Assembly (NCBI RefSeq): GCF_005795905.1 | Contig: NZ_VAWE01000001.1 | Coordinates: 3,642,001 to 3,706,000 of the forward strand | Origin: Streptomyces marianii | GTDB lineage: Bacteria > Actinomycetota > Actinomycetes > Streptomycetales > Streptomycetaceae | Direction: 5' to 3' | DNA: 64,000 nucleotides | Shown here: positions 27,386 through 36,695 of the stretch, in pieces | Position numbering within the stretch: position 1 is the stretch's first letter | Layout of the letters: every line of letters starts with the position of its first letter | The notes under the pieces: model-generated | Database searches by the model: none | What the model was told of the DNA's origin: nothing | Seen by the model: the letters and a program-made list of their open reading frames with translations, nothing else | Made by a program: the position numbers and the translations under genes

Positions 27386-27588
27386 TGCCGGTCGCGGGGG
27401 CCCGGCACACGAAACCGGCATACGCGACCGCCGTGCGCGCCTCTCCGCCGGTCCCTCCGCCGTGCACTCGCTCCGTCCCACTGCCCGGAACCGGGCACGA
27501 TGCCCTCGCCACGGACCTCGACGCCCACGAGGCCCCACCGGCCCCGCGTGGACGGGCGTTGTCAGTCGTGAGTGCCAGACTCGCCACC

Positions 27589-29271
27589 ATGAGCGAACGG
27601 TGGGCCCTGGCCCCGGCCGAGGACGGCGGAGCGGTGCTCGTGCCGCTCGGTCCGGACGGGCTGCCCGCCGGAGAGGTGCGCGGGGAGGCCGATCTCGTCG
27701 AGGCGGTGCGGAGCCGGCCGGAGGTCGGACGGTGGGTGTGGCGGTCGACCGCCGAGGTCTATCCGCGGCTGCTCGCGGCCGGCGTGCGCGTCGAGCGGTG
27801 CTACGACGTCGAGGACGCCGAGCTGCTCCTGCTCGGGCACGAGGGACGGCACGGCGAACCGCGTTCAGCGGCCGCGGGGTGGGCACGCCTGCGCCACGCC
27901 CCCGTCCCGGACGATCCGCCGCCGCGCGCCGCCGTGCCGGGCTCGCAGTCGTCGCTGTTCGAACCGGAGCCCGTTGCCGTGCCGTTCGAGGGCCTGCTGG
28001 AGGTCTACGCCGAGCAGCAGCGAAGACACGAGGCCGCCGAGCACCCCGGCCGAATGCGGCTGCTGACGGCGGCCCAGTCGGCGGGAATGCTGGTGGCCGC
28101 GGAGATGAACAGGTCAGGTCTGCCCTGGCGGGCGGACGTCCATCGGGACGTGCTGCACGAACTGCTCGGCGAGCGGTACGCGGGCGGGGGCGAGCCGCGC
28201 CGCCTCGCGGAGCTGGCCGACGAGGTCTCCGCGGCGTTCGGGCACCGGGTGCGTCCCGATCTGCCCGCGGACGTCGTCAGGGCGTTCGTCCGGGCCGGGA
28301 TCAAGGTGCGGTCGACCCGGCGCTGGGAGCTGGAGGAGATCGACCACCCGGCCGTACGACCGCTGATCGCGTACAAGAAGCTGTACCGGATCTGGACGGC
28401 CCACGGCTGGAGCTGGCTGCAGGACTGGGTGCGGGACGGGCGGTTCCGGCCGGAGTACCTGCCCGGCGGCACCGTGTCCGGCCGCTGGACCACCAACGGC
28501 GGCGGTGCGCTGCAGATCCCCAAGGTGATCAGGCGCGCCGTGGTCGCGGACGAGGACTGGCGGCTCGTCGTCGCCGACGCCGACCAGCTGGAACCCCGGG
28601 TCCTCGCCGCGATCTCCCGCGACCCGGGGCTGATGGAGGTCGCGGGCCACGACGACGACCTCTACACGCGGCTGTCGGACCGGGCGTTCTCCGGGGACCG
28701 CGAGCACGCCAAGCTCGCCCTGCTCGGCGCCGTCTACGGCCAGACCAGCGGCGACGGGCTGAAGAACCTCGCGGCGCTGCGCCGCCGCTTCCCCCGCGCG
28801 GTGGCCTATGTGGACGACGCGGCCCGCGCGGGCGAGGAGGGCCGTCTCGTCCGCACCTGGCTGGGACGCACCAGCCCGCCGGCGGCAGGCGCCCAGGAGA
28901 ACGACGAGGCCGGCATCCCCCAGGACGGCGGCGAGGCGCCCGCCCAGCACGAGTTCGCCCCGGGCTACGCCTCGACGGACGCCCGGACCCGCGGCCGGTT
29001 CACCCGTAACTTCGTCGTCCAGGGCAGTGCCGCGGACTGGGCGCTGCTACTCCTCGCCGCACTGCGCAAGGCGACCGCGGGCATGCGCGCCCAACTGGTC
29101 TTCTTCCAGCACGACGAGGTGATCGTGCACTGCCCTGCCGAGGAGGCCGAGGAGGTGGTGCGGGCGATCCGCGCCGCCGGTGAGCTGGCCGGGCGGATCG
29201 CCTTCGGCGAGACGCCGGTGCGGTTCCCCTTCACGACGGCGGTGGTGGAGCGCTATTCGGACGCGAAGTGA
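27589..29271 (+). CDS. Bifunctional 3'-5' exonuclease/DNA polymerase (family A)
   Basis: 560 residues, the short DNA polymerase I-like protein of actinobacteria. N-terminal ~180 residues are a reduced exonuclease-like domain. Polymerase parts: fingers and palm with GTVSGRWTTNGGGALQIPK, motif A VVADADQLEPRVLAAIS, O-helix region DREHAKLALLGAVYGQTSGDG, and motif C FFQHDEVIVHC. An insert around residue 430 to 460 is acidic. Probably acts in repair; the replicative Pol I gene would be elsewhere. ATG at 27589 begins the family homology. Confidence 0.9.
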   Translation: MSERWALAPAEDGGAVLVPLGPDGLPAGEVRGEADLVEAVRSRPEVGRWVWRSTAEVYPRLLAAGVRVERCYDVEDAELLLLGHEGRHGEPRSAAAGWARLRHAPVPDDPPPRAAVPGSQSSLFEPEPVAVPFEGLLEVYAEQQRRHEAAEHPGRMRLLTAAQSAGMLVAAEMNRSGLPWRADVHRDVLHELLGERYAGGGEPRRLAELADEVSAAFGHRVRPDLPADVVRAFVRAGIKVRSTRRWELEEIDHPAVRPLIAYKKLYRIWTAHGWSWLQDWVRDGRFRPEYLPGGTVSGRWTTNGGGALQIPKVIRRAVVADEDWRLVVADADQLEPRVLAAISRDPGLMEVAGHDDDLYTRLSDRAFSGDREHAKLALLGAVYGQTSGDGLKNLAALRRRFPRAVAYVDDAARAGEEGRLVRTWLGRTSPPAAGAQENDEAGIPQDGGEAPAQHEFAPGYASTDARTRGRFTRNFVVQGSAADWALLLLAALRKATAGMRAQLVFFQHDEVIVHCPAEEAEEVVRAIRAAGELAGRIAFGETPVRFPFTTAVVERYSDAK

Positions 29272-29445
29272 CCTCTCCCGTCCGGCTGCGCGTCCTGTGT
29301 GTCGCGCCCTGACCGCTCGTGGTCGCGACCCGCTCCGACGGCCGTCCCCCGGTCGGCCCGCACCGGCGGCCCTCGGGTTCACGGCCGGCCCACCGGCCAG
29401 GCGCCTGCCGCGCTCCGCGCGTCGGCGTGGCTCTCCGACCGGCCC

Positions 29446-32400
29446 TCAGCTCCCGGGCGACCCGCCCAGGAGCGCGCGCAGTTCGGGGAGCACCTTGGCG
29501 TCCGTGCCGTCGAGGCAGGCGTATGCGCGCCGCCACTCGTCGAGCGCCTCGTCGGTGCGGCCCTCCGCGCGCAGCAGCAGTCCGTGCTCGTGGCGGGCCA
29601 GTCCCTCGGTGAAGCCGTCGGCGCGGGAGACCGCCCGCTCCAGGACGAGGGCGCACTCACGGGCGGCGGCCGTGCCGCGGCCGAGCGCGTGCAGGGCCCG
29701 CACGAGTCCGATACGCGACTGGGACTGGCTCTGCCAGTCCCCCTCGTCGCCCTCGCCGATGATGGCCAGGCATTCCTCGAAGTGGCGCAGGGCGATGCCC
29801 GGTTGGCCGAGGGTGAGACGGGCGTAGCCGATGTTGCAGTGGGCCGTGTGGCGCAGCAGCGGGCTGCCGAGCCGTACGCCGACGGCGAGGCTGCGCTCGT
29901 GGCAGGCGATGGCGTGCGCGGCGTCGGTGTGCTCGTGGAGGTTGCCGAGATGGCTGAGGATGATCCCCTCGCCGTAGTCGTCGCCGAGGCGCCGGGCGCA
30001 GGCGAGTGACTCCTCGAGGGCCTCGGCGGCCTCCTCGTACCGTTCGAGGCGTTCCAGCAGCATGCCGCGGTTGGCGAGGCCGCGCTGCACCCAGCTGTCC
30101 TCACCGAGCCCCCGCCACAGGCCGACGGCCTCGTCGTTGAGCGCCAGCGAGCGCTCGCTCCGCCCGAGCATGAAGTGGACCGCGGCGAGATCGGTGAGCG
30201 CGTGCGCCTCCGCCTCCCCGTCGCCGGCGGCCCGGGCGGCGTCCAGCGCGGCCTCGTTGAGCAGGCCGAGTTCGTGGAGGCGCCCGCGTCGCTGGAGATA
30301 GGGGAAGGCGGCCCGGATGACGCGCAGGGCGGTGCGCGACCTCGGCGCGTACGCCTGGGCCAGGGCCACCAGACCGGGCAGTTCGCGGTCTCCCCAGGCC
30401 AGGGCCTCCGCCTCGCCCGGGAAGGGAGGTACCTCGTCGATCGGGGGCGGGACGCGGTTGCCCGCCAGATGGGCCGGGACGAGCGCCAGGCCCGCCTGGC
30501 GCGCCGACTCCCCGAACCACCGCAGGGCACGCTCGACGGCCGCCGCGCGTCCCTCCTCGCCGTCGAGGCGCACGGCGAGCTCGTGCGCGAAGTCCCGGAC
30601 CAGGTCGTGGGGCACGAAACGCCCGTAGGCGACCTCGTCCAGCAACGCCACGTCGACGAGCCGTTCCAGGGCGGCGACCGCACGCCGATCGTCCAAGGGC
30701 GGTCCGGTGCCGTCGGCCGCCATCAGCTGCGCGACGAGGGCCGCGTCGTACTCGGGTATGTCGACGGCGCCCAGCCGGCGCAGGGCGAGCGCCGCGTCCG
30801 GGTCGAGCGCCTCGTACGCCACGGACAGGGAGCGGCGGACGCTGAGGTCGTCGTACTCCAGGTGGTCCAGCCGGCCGGCCTGCGCGGTGAGGAGCCCGGC
30901 GAGGGCCGCGGGGGTGAGGGCACGGCGGGCGGCGAGCCGCGCCGCCGCGATGCGCAGGGCGAGCGGCAGACGGCCGCACAACTCGGCGAGCCGGTCCATG
31001 TCGTCGGTGCCGTCCGCTCGTGCGTCGTCGGTACCGCCCGCCCCGGCGCCTTCCCGGCCGGAGACGGCACGCAGCAGTGCGGCGCTCTCCGCCCCGCTCA
31101 GCGGGGTGAGCGCGAAGCGCGCAGCCCCGTCGAGAGCCGTCAGCGGGGAGCGGCTGGTGACGACGACGGCGCAGCCCGCGCCGGCCGGCAGCAGCGGACG
31201 CACCTGTGCGGCCGACGCCGCGTCGTCGAGGACCAGCAGGGTGCGGGTCGGGGCCAGGGTGGAGCGCAGCAGGGCCGCGGCCGCGTCGTGGCGTTCCGGG
31301 ACGGCGCGCGGCGGGACGCCGAGGTCGCGCAGGAGCGCGGTGAGCGACTGGCACGGTGCCAGGGGCGTCATGCCGGGGGTCGCGCCGTGCAGATGGAGAT
31401 GGAGCTGCCCGTCGGGGAACTCCTCCCGGAGGCTGTGCGCGACGTGGAGGGCGAGGGCGCTCTTTCCCACCCCGGCCATGCCGCTGAGGACGGCCACGGC
31501 CGGGCGGTCGCGGCCGGTGCGGGTGAGCACGGCGCGCAGGTCGGCGACGAGCGCCCGGCGGCCGGTGAAGTGCGCGGGGGCGGGCGGGAGCTGGGCCGGC
31601 CGCGGGGAGGACCCGGGATACGCCCCGCCCGCGTCGTCCGGGGCGGACCCCGAGGGCGGGGGCCCACCGGCCCCGACCGGGTCGGCGGACGGTACCGGCC
31701 CATCGGGCGGGGCGGGCCTGGCGGCGCCCGGGGCCCACGGGTCCTGGAGGATCTCCCGGTGCGCCTGCTGGACCGAGGGGCCGGGTTCTACGCCGAGTCC
31801 GCCGACGAGCCTGCGGCGCAGCGACTGGTACGCGGCCAGCGCCTCGGCCTGCCGTCCGGTCCGGTGCAGCACCAGCATCAGCTGTCGGTGGAAGGCCTCG
31901 CGCAGGGGGTACTGCGCGGTCAGCGCCGCGAGTTCGGGGCCGAGGCCGTCGGGCCGGCCCAGCTGGAGGAAGGCGTCGTACCGCCACTCCAGGAGCAGCA
32001 GCCACGACTCGCGCAACCGCCGCACCGTCGCGGGGGTGCCGTCCCCGGGGTCGTACAGCCCGGTCAGCGGGTCCCCGCGCCAGAGGTCGAGTGCCGCGCG
32101 GGAGCTGTCGACGACGGTCCGCCAGTCCTCACGTCCGCCGTCCGCGCCGCCCGGTGCGCCGGTTCCGACGGGGCCCGGGCCGGCCTGGGGAGGGCCGCCG
32201 GAGCCCTCGTGCGGGAGGGCCGGGCCGGAGGCGACGGAGGTGCTACGGGTGACGGCGCGGACGTAGGCGGCACGCGCCGTCCCGATGTGTCGCTCGAAGG
32301 TGTCGACGTCGAGTTCACCGGGTTCCACGCGCAGCACGTAGCCGGGCGCCACCGCCCGCAGTCTGTCCTCCTCGGCGAGCAGCCGGCGCAGCCTGGCCAC

Positions 32401-32598
32401 GTGGTTGTGCAGCGAGGCGCGGGCCGAGGCGGGAGGATCGTCGCCCCACAGGGCATCAAGCAGCGCGTCCGTGGGTACGACCCGGTTGGCGCGCAGCAGC
32501 AGGGTGCCGAGCAGCGCGCGGAGTTTCGCGCTACCCGTCGTGCGGATCTCACCCGCGGCGTCGTGCACGGTCAGCGGACCGAGCAGGCCGAACCGCAT
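29446..32598 (-). CDS. AfsR/SARP family regulator with NTPase and TPR domains
   Basis: 1,050 residues. OmpR-type winged helix at 1 to 100 (FGLLGPLTVHDAAGE, ASARASLHNHVARLRRLL), BTAD at about 105 to 275 (YPLREAFHRQLMLVLHRTGRQAEALAAYQ), Pro/Gly-rich linker, NB-ARC-type NTPase with P-loop GMAGVGKSA at 373 to 381 and LLVLDDAAS near 455, and TPR repeats in the last 350 residues (CARRLGDDYGEGIILSHLGNL, LGSPLLRHTAHCNIGYARLTLGQ). Same architecture as AfsR. Activates genes in secondary metabolism in other streptomycetes; no biosynthetic cluster is adjacent here. Confidence 0.92.
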   Translation of the reverse strand: MRFGLLGPLTVHDAAGEIRTTGSAKLRALLGTLLLRANRVVPTDALLDALWGDDPPASARASLHNHVARLRRLLAEEDRLRAVAPGYVLRVEPGELDVDTFERHIGTARAAYVRAVTRSTSVASGPALPHEGSGGPPQAGPGPVGTGAPGGADGGREDWRTVVDSSRAALDLWRGDPLTGLYDPGDGTPATVRRLRESWLLLLEWRYDAFLQLGRPDGLGPELAALTAQYPLREAFHRQLMLVLHRTGRQAEALAAYQSLRRRLVGGLGVEPGPSVQQAHREILQDPWAPGAARPAPPDGPVPSADPVGAGGPPPSGSAPDDAGGAYPGSSPRPAQLPPAPAHFTGRRALVADLRAVLTRTGRDRPAVAVLSGMAGVGKSALALHVAHSLREEFPDGQLHLHLHGATPGMTPLAPCQSLTALLRDLGVPPRAVPERHDAAAALLRSTLAPTRTLLVLDDAASAAQVRPLLPAGAGCAVVVTSRSPLTALDGAARFALTPLSGAESAALLRAVSGREGAGAGGTDDARADGTDDMDRLAELCGRLPLALRIAAARLAARRALTPAALAGLLTAQAGRLDHLEYDDLSVRRSLSVAYEALDPDAALALRRLGAVDIPEYDAALVAQLMAADGTGPPLDDRRAVAALERLVDVALLDEVAYGRFVPHDLVRDFAHELAVRLDGEEGRAAAVERALRWFGESARQAGLALVPAHLAGNRVPPPIDEVPPFPGEAEALAWGDRELPGLVALAQAYAPRSRTALRVIRAAFPYLQRRGRLHELGLLNEAALDAARAAGDGEAEAHALTDLAAVHFMLGRSERSLALNDEAVGLWRGLGEDSWVQRGLANRGMLLERLERYEEAAEALEESLACARRLGDDYGEGIILSHLGNLHEHTDAAHAIACHERSLAVGVRLGSPLLRHTAHCNIGYARLTLGQPGIALRHFEECLAIIGEGDEGDWQSQSQSRIGLVRALHALGRGTAAARECALVLERAVSRADGFTEGLARHEHGLLLRAEGRTDEALDEWRRAYACLDGTDAKVLPELRALLGGSPGS

Positions 32599-32751
32599 TG
32601 CCTTCCTCCTGCGCTGACCGTTGGCCTCATGTTAGCGATGTGTTGGTGGAGGCTGGTTGTATCTCCTCGTCGGATCCGGTGAGACGGTGCTCGGCGTGGA
32701 CGGCCACACTCGGGGGAGTGTCACCGCCACTCCGGATCCGAAGACAGAGAG

Positions 32752-32780
32752 AGCCTCGGTCACCTGCGATGACCGGGGCT
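32752..32780 (+). terminator. Terminator-like hairpin without an obvious gene
   Basis: 11-bp inverted repeat (one G-T pair, loop CCTGCGA) followed by TTCGTC. It lies between the SARP start and a pseudogene. No complete gene or tRNA precedes it on the plus strand, so it may be the leftover end of a lost transcription unit. Confidence 0.45.
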
Positions 32781-32784
32781 TTCG

Positions 32785-33345
32785 TCATGCCGCCCGCGAA
32801 CCGTCCGAAGAGGGGGCGGCGCGCGGGAAGCGGGCCTCCAGCGTGTGGTGCCCGGAAGGATACGGGCCGCGGGTCAGCCTGCCGCCGGCGGCCGCGATCC
32901 GTTCGGCGAGGCTGCGCGGGCGCAGGCCCGGCCCCGGGGCGGGAGGGATCGGCCGGGCCGGGGCACCGACCCCGTCGTTCGCCGCGGTCGGCAGCACCTC
33001 ACCCGGCGGTGTGGCCACCGCCACCCGGCAGTCGAGGGCGCGGCTGTGTCTCAGAACGTCGGCGGCCGCCTCCCGCAATCGGGTGGCACAGGCGTCCCGC
33101 ACCCCGTCGCGCTCCGGCAGGTGGCTGACGCGCAGCGCCACGCCCAGGGCGTCGCAGACGGCGGCCGCGATGCCGTTGACGCTGTAGACGCGGGGACCGC
33201 CGGCGTTGAAGACCTCGTTGTACGCCTCGGGTACCTCCACGTGACGGGCTATGGAGGGCACCACGTCCTTGATGTACCCGAAGGCGCGGGTCTGCTCGCC
33301 GTCCCCGAAGACCGTGAACGGCTCGCCGCGCAGCGCCTGGTTCAT
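32785..33345 (-). pseudogene. Chimeric remnant: sugar-nucleotide epimerase fused to histidine kinase C-terminus
   Basis: One open frame of 186 codons joins two unrelated fragments. The first ~80 residues (FTVFGDGEQTRAFGYIKDV, VEVPEAYNEVFNAGG, YSVNGIAAAVCDALGV) match the C-terminal third of NAD-dependent epimerase/dehydratases. From about residue 90 the sequence becomes the HATPase part of a NarL-type sensor kinase (LREAAADVLRHSRALDCRV, NDGVGAP, GLRPRSLAERIAAAGGRLT). Neither is complete: the epimerase lacks its Rossmann half and the kinase lacks its sensor and dimerisation parts. A deletion joined them in frame. Expression is doubtful. Confidence 0.8.
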
Positions 33346-33516
33346 GAAACCGCGACGATCGACTGGTTCCGCACCCGGTCGGCCGCACCTCTGGAGGACG
33401 TGCAGCTCGCCGGTGCAGAGGAAACGGAGAACTCCCTGGCACCGTTCGACCCGGGAGCAACCGGATCGGGGGCGGGCATGGTGCGCCGGGTGTCGACGGC
33501 CGTGGGGAGCCGGCGG

Positions 33517-34512
33517 TCACACGCTCACCCAGCCCTTGCTGGTGGCGAGCACGCCCGCCTCGAAGCGGCTGCGCGCCCCGAGCCGCTGCATCAGATCGGC
33601 CGTGACGCGCCGTATGGTCCGCACGGACACGCCCAATTGCCGGGCGATGGCCTCGTCCGTCAGACCCTCCGTCAGCAGATCGAGCACGGCCCGCTCCTGC
33701 GCGGTCAGGGAGTTTCCGGTGACGGCCGCGGCATCGGCCGCGCTCTCGCCGAGCGGCTTCGCCTGCTGCCAGGTCTGCTCGAACAGCGCGAGCAGCGCGG
33801 TCAGCGCCCCGGTGCCCTCCAGCACCAGCGCCCCCAGGTCAGCCGCGGCCGGATCCATCGGCACGATCGCCCTGCTGCGGTCGTAGATGAGCATGCGCAG
33901 GGGCAGCCGGGGTACCGTGCGCACCAGGCCCCCGCGTTCCCCCAGCCAGGCGACGTACTCCCTGGTCGCAGGGGAGTTGCGACAGCTGTTGAGAAAGATG
34001 TACCGAAGGCGGACCCCCCGGGCGCTGGTCGAGGTGTCCAGCGGCCGGGCGGCGTCCAGATGCTCCTCGCTCTGGCCCCCGCCCGGGACGAACGCCGCTA
34101 TCTCGCTGCTACAGGTCCCGGCCAGATGCTCGATCTTGGACTGGATCTGTTCCATGGACCGCAGCTTCTGCACCTCCGTGACGTCCTGCGCTCCGCTGGC
34201 GCGGATGTCGGCGAGCATCCCGGCCACCGCGATCCGACTCGCCCTGATCTGACGCTCCCGCTCCAGGAGTTCGGTCTCCTGACTGGCGAGCAGCGACGTC
34301 AGACCCAGCTCCGGGTCGACGGGACGGCCCGTGCCGCCGTCCGGCGAAGGCCGCACGAGGGACAGCGCGGCCAGCCGGTCCAAGGCCGCTCGCGCACGCT
34401 CCTCGGGCCATCCCAGGGCCTCCGCGAGGCCGGAAACAGCCCCCGGCCCGCCCTTGAGCATGGCGCGGTAGACCGCTTCCTCATCCGGGCCGATCCCCAA
34501 TCGACCGAGCAT
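33517..34512 (-). CDS. LuxR-type regulator with TrmB-like N-terminus
   Basis: 331 residues. The N-terminal 60 residues resemble a TrmB-type winged helix (DEEAVYRAMLKGGPGAVSGLAEALG). The middle holds a coiled stretch and a phospholipase D-like/TrmB effector region. The C-terminus has a LuxR HTH (LTAQERAVLDLLTEGLTDEAIARQLGVSVRTIRR, LGARSRFEAGVLA). ATG at 34512 with GGGGAGGGGAA upstream. This arrangement is common in streptomycete orphan regulators. Ligand unknown. Confidence 0.88.
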   Translation of the reverse strand: MLGRLGIGPDEEAVYRAMLKGGPGAVSGLAEALGWPEERARAALDRLAALSLVRPSPDGGTGRPVDPELGLTSLLASQETELLERERQIRASRIAVAGMLADIRASGAQDVTEVQKLRSMEQIQSKIEHLAGTCSSEIAAFVPGGGQSEEHLDAARPLDTSTSARGVRLRYIFLNSCRNSPATREYVAWLGERGGLVRTVPRLPLRMLIYDRSRAIVPMDPAAADLGALVLEGTGALTALLALFEQTWQQAKPLGESAADAAAVTGNSLTAQERAVLDLLTEGLTDEAIARQLGVSVRTIRRVTADLMQRLGARSRFEAGVLATSKGWVSV

Positions 34513-35121
34513 GGTTCCCCTCCCCCAGGGCGGCGGTGGGTCGCACCGCACATCACTTCCGCGCCGTGGTCACGGACATGGATGCGGCCGCAAACTCTAC
34601 GCGATGGCCGAAACAGGACGGCGGCGTTTGCGGCCTCGGGGACACGTTTGTCACTCCCGGTGCGGACCACGGAAACACGAGCGCCACGGTGTCCGGGGAG
34701 AAGGCCCGAGCCGGTGCGGCGGGGGTGCGTGCCAGGCGTCGCGGGCCAGGAGGGACTTTCGCAACACGCCCTGGTGGAACTGCTCGGTCTGGAGGGCTGA
34801 CCACGGCCGACCGGCCGTGGTGCGGGGCGGGAGCCGCGGCCCCCGGCCCGGTGCCCCTGCCGGTCGGGCGCCGCCGTCGGCCGGGAGCCCGGGCCCGGAG
34901 ACGTGTCCGGGCCTGCGGACCTGAACGGGCCCGCGGACGTGTCCTCGTCCTGCCACTGCAGGTCCCTGACACGAGAAACCTCTGGGCAAGGCTCCCGGCG
35001 CCGAGCAGGGTGGTCTCACCAGGACAGGTCGCCGATCGAGGGGAAAGGCGCCCGAAACCGGCCGGCACCATCGGCCGGCGTAGCCGGATCACTCTGCTCA
35101 GCCGATGCGTCCAGGGGGACC
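34513..35121. other. Gene-poor stretch with an orphan terminator
   Basis: About 610 bases without a supported gene. A TGA at 34798 ends a short coding-like tail (SQHALVELLGLEG) and is immediately followed by a perfect 9-bp hairpin at 34800..34821 (arm ACCACGGCC). This looks like the surviving 3' end and terminator of a deleted plus-strand gene. Confidence 0.5.
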
Positions 35122-35460
35122 ATGCAGACCTTCCTCAGTACCACGTACAGCAGGACGCCGTTCGCGGCCGCGCTCGCCGCCGTCCTCCTGGGGGCCGGAA
35201 CGGTGACCGGGGCGGTCATCGCCGCGGGCGACGGGACCGGTGCGCCCTCGGGGCAGGGGGCCGCGACCGTGGCCGGCGGCTCCTACGCGGCGTGGCACCG
35301 GGCGGACGTGGTCCGCAGGCCCGGCGGACACGCGTACCGGCTGCATCCGCTGGTCAGGCCCTTCGCCAGCGGCATGCCGGCGGAGGAGGAAGGCACCGTC
35401 CCCCGGGTGTTGCCGGTGCGTACCTCCTGGGCACTGACCAGAACGGGCGACACGGCCTGA
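35122..35460 (+). CDS. Small predicted exported protein
   Basis: 112 residues, not recognised. A basic N-terminus and hydrophobic stretch (RTPFAAALAAVLLGAGTVTGA) form a signal peptide or anchor. The rest is short and basic (YAAWHRADVVRRPGGHAYRL, GTVPRVLPVRTSW). ATG with AGGGGGA upstream. The codon pattern is typical of the genome. Confidence 0.6.
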   Translation: MQTFLSTTYSRTPFAAALAAVLLGAGTVTGAVIAAGDGTGAPSGQGAATVAGGSYAAWHRADVVRRPGGHAYRLHPLVRPFASGMPAEEEGTVPRVLPVRTSWALTRTGDTA

Positions 35461-35520
35461 CGGCCGGCCCGGAAAGCCCCGGAACCACCCCGAGACCCGA
35501 GAGACGAGGCAGGCCCACTC

Positions 35521-35751
35521 ATGCCGAGCCCTTCCGGCTTCAGCTACGAAGCCCGCGCCGACGGCACCATCGTCATCACCCACCGCCGGCGGAAGGCCGC
35601 GACACTGCGCGGCGACCGCGCCTCGAGGTTCGCCGAGGAGGTGGAGTCCGGCGACGCCCAGGAGGTGATGGCGCGCTGGACGGGCTCGTACAAGTTCGGC
35701 AACGAACGCACCGCCCGCGACCACCCGAGGAACCAGGGGCGCCGCGCCTGA
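35521..35751 (+). CDS. Small conserved streptomycete protein
   Basis: 76 residues, very basic, no known domain. Pattern FSYEARADGTIVITHRRRKAATLRG, then FAEEVESGDAQEVMARWTGSYKFGNERTA. ATG preceded by a GAGGCAGG stretch. Proteins of this look occur as conserved hypotheticals in Streptomyces. It follows the exported protein by 60 bases and may share its transcript. Confidence 0.65.
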   Translation: MPSPSGFSYEARADGTIVITHRRRKAATLRGDRASRFAEEVESGDAQEVMARWTGSYKFGNERTARDHPRNQGRRA

Positions 35752-35792
35752 ACCCGCCCCGGGGTCGGACGGCGTCCCACGAGAGACGACAG

Positions 35793-36004
35793 ATGGACGT
35801 CGCCTCGGCCGAGATGGTCGAACTCGCCTCCAACGCCCTGCTCGCCACGACGATCACCTTCATCAAGTCGACTGGCCGACCGACGCCCGGCTGATGCGGA
35901 ACCTTCTGCTCCTGGACGGCCGCAACCTGCTCGACCCCGCCGCCCTTCTCTCGGCGGGCTTCACCCACATGGGAGTGGGGCGCGCCACGCGGCGCCCCCG
36001 ATGA
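35793..36004 (+). pseudogene. Remnant of a UDP-glucose/GDP-mannose dehydrogenase-like gene
   Basis: Two short pieces in different frames. 35793..35894 encodes a stretch with AEMVELASNALLATTITFIK, close to the conserved central helix of UDP-glucose 6-dehydrogenases (xAExVKYxxNAFLAxKISFxNE). 35894..36004 encodes LLLLDGRNLLDPAALLSAGF, the C-terminal DGRNLYDPxxxxxxGFxYxGxGR motif, and ends in a stop. The catalytic cysteine region between them is deleted. With the epimerase fragment at 33.1 kb, this suggests a lost sugar-nucleotide locus. Confidence 0.7.
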
Positions 36005-36029
36005 GGAACACGGCAGGCGGGGGCTCGTG

Positions 36030-36239
36030 TCACGCCGCATGCCACTGGTGCGCCTGACCGCCCCGCCACTCGACCCAGTTCGGGTCGTCGAGGAGGTTCC
36101 AGGCGTCCGGGAGGCCCGCCCGGCGGAGGAACTCGATCACGTCCCTGTCGTCGTGCGCGAGCCCGAGTATCTCCCCGCGCACGGTCACCCGCCGCCCGCC
36201 GGACGGGGACGGCCGGTGCACGACGATCGGCGGGGCCAT
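36030..36239 (-). CDS. Small conserved protein, second member of the three-copy family
   Basis: 69 residues: APPIVVHRPSPSGGRRVTV, GEILGLAHDDRDVIEFLRRAG, LLDDPNWVEWRGG. Related by pattern to 17406..17627 and to the broken gene at 59542..59735. ATG at 36239; the GGAGG upstream is unusually close, so the start is not certain. Function unknown. Confidence 0.65.
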   Translation of the reverse strand: MAPPIVVHRPSPSGGRRVTVRGEILGLAHDDRDVIEFLRRAGLPDAWNLLDDPNWVEWRGGQAHQWHAA

Positions 36240-36316
36240 GCCTCCAGGGTGCGCCGCTCCGGTCGTGATCGCAGCCGGCGCGGCCGGCGGACGGCCCCCA
36301 CCGGACCGCGGGGTGT

Positions 36317-36682
36317 CTACACCCCCGGCCGCCCGGGCGGCCGGGGGACGCCGAGGCTGCCCCACGGCGCGCACACCTCGCACATCAGCAGCTCAGGGAA
36401 CTCCTCCAGGGCGATCACGACGTGCTCCTTGTCCAGATAGCCGAGCTGCGTCCGGTACAGACCGCAGTTGCCCCGGTGCAGCATGGGCTGGGCACCCTCC
36501 ACCCGGGCGGGCTGCAGTTTCCACGACATCTCGATCCGGGCGACGTCACGGCGCCTCCGGTCTTCCTCCTCCTCGCGCTTCAGCTCGTCGAGGGTGCGCT
36601 CGGTCTGCCGCAACTGGTAGGTGAGCCAGTCGCGCAGGCCCTCGTTGAGCCTGATCCGCTCGGAGCGCGACAGGTCGGACAT
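36317..36682 (-). CDS. DUF6233 protein
   Basis: 121 residues. Family pattern: LRDWLTYQLRQTERTLDELKREEE, SWKLQPAR, LHRGNCGLYRTQLGYLDKEHVVIALEEF and MCEVCAPW. The Cys and His residues (HRGNC, CEVC) may bind metal. Very common in Streptomyces, function unknown. It follows the next gene by 13 bases on the minus strand, so the two are probably one operon. Confidence 0.8.
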   Translation of the reverse strand: MSDLSRSERIRLNEGLRDWLTYQLRQTERTLDELKREEEEDRRRRDVARIEMSWKLQPARVEGAQPMLHRGNCGLYRTQLGYLDKEHVVIALEEFPELLMCEVCAPWGSLGVPRPPGRPGV

Positions 36683-36695
36683 GGGTCTGCCCCGC

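Noticed and set aside
32599..32784. Small RNA or tRNA upstream of the orphan hairpin at 32752
   Set aside because: The hairpin looks like a terminator, but the 150 bases before it fit no tRNA cloverleaf and show no clear promoter. Kept only as a low-confidence terminator.
34536..35894. 452-codon plus-strand frame through the gene-poor stretch
   Set aside because: Arg/Gly-rich with no motif. Only its last 33 codons (the dehydrogenase relic) resemble a protein.
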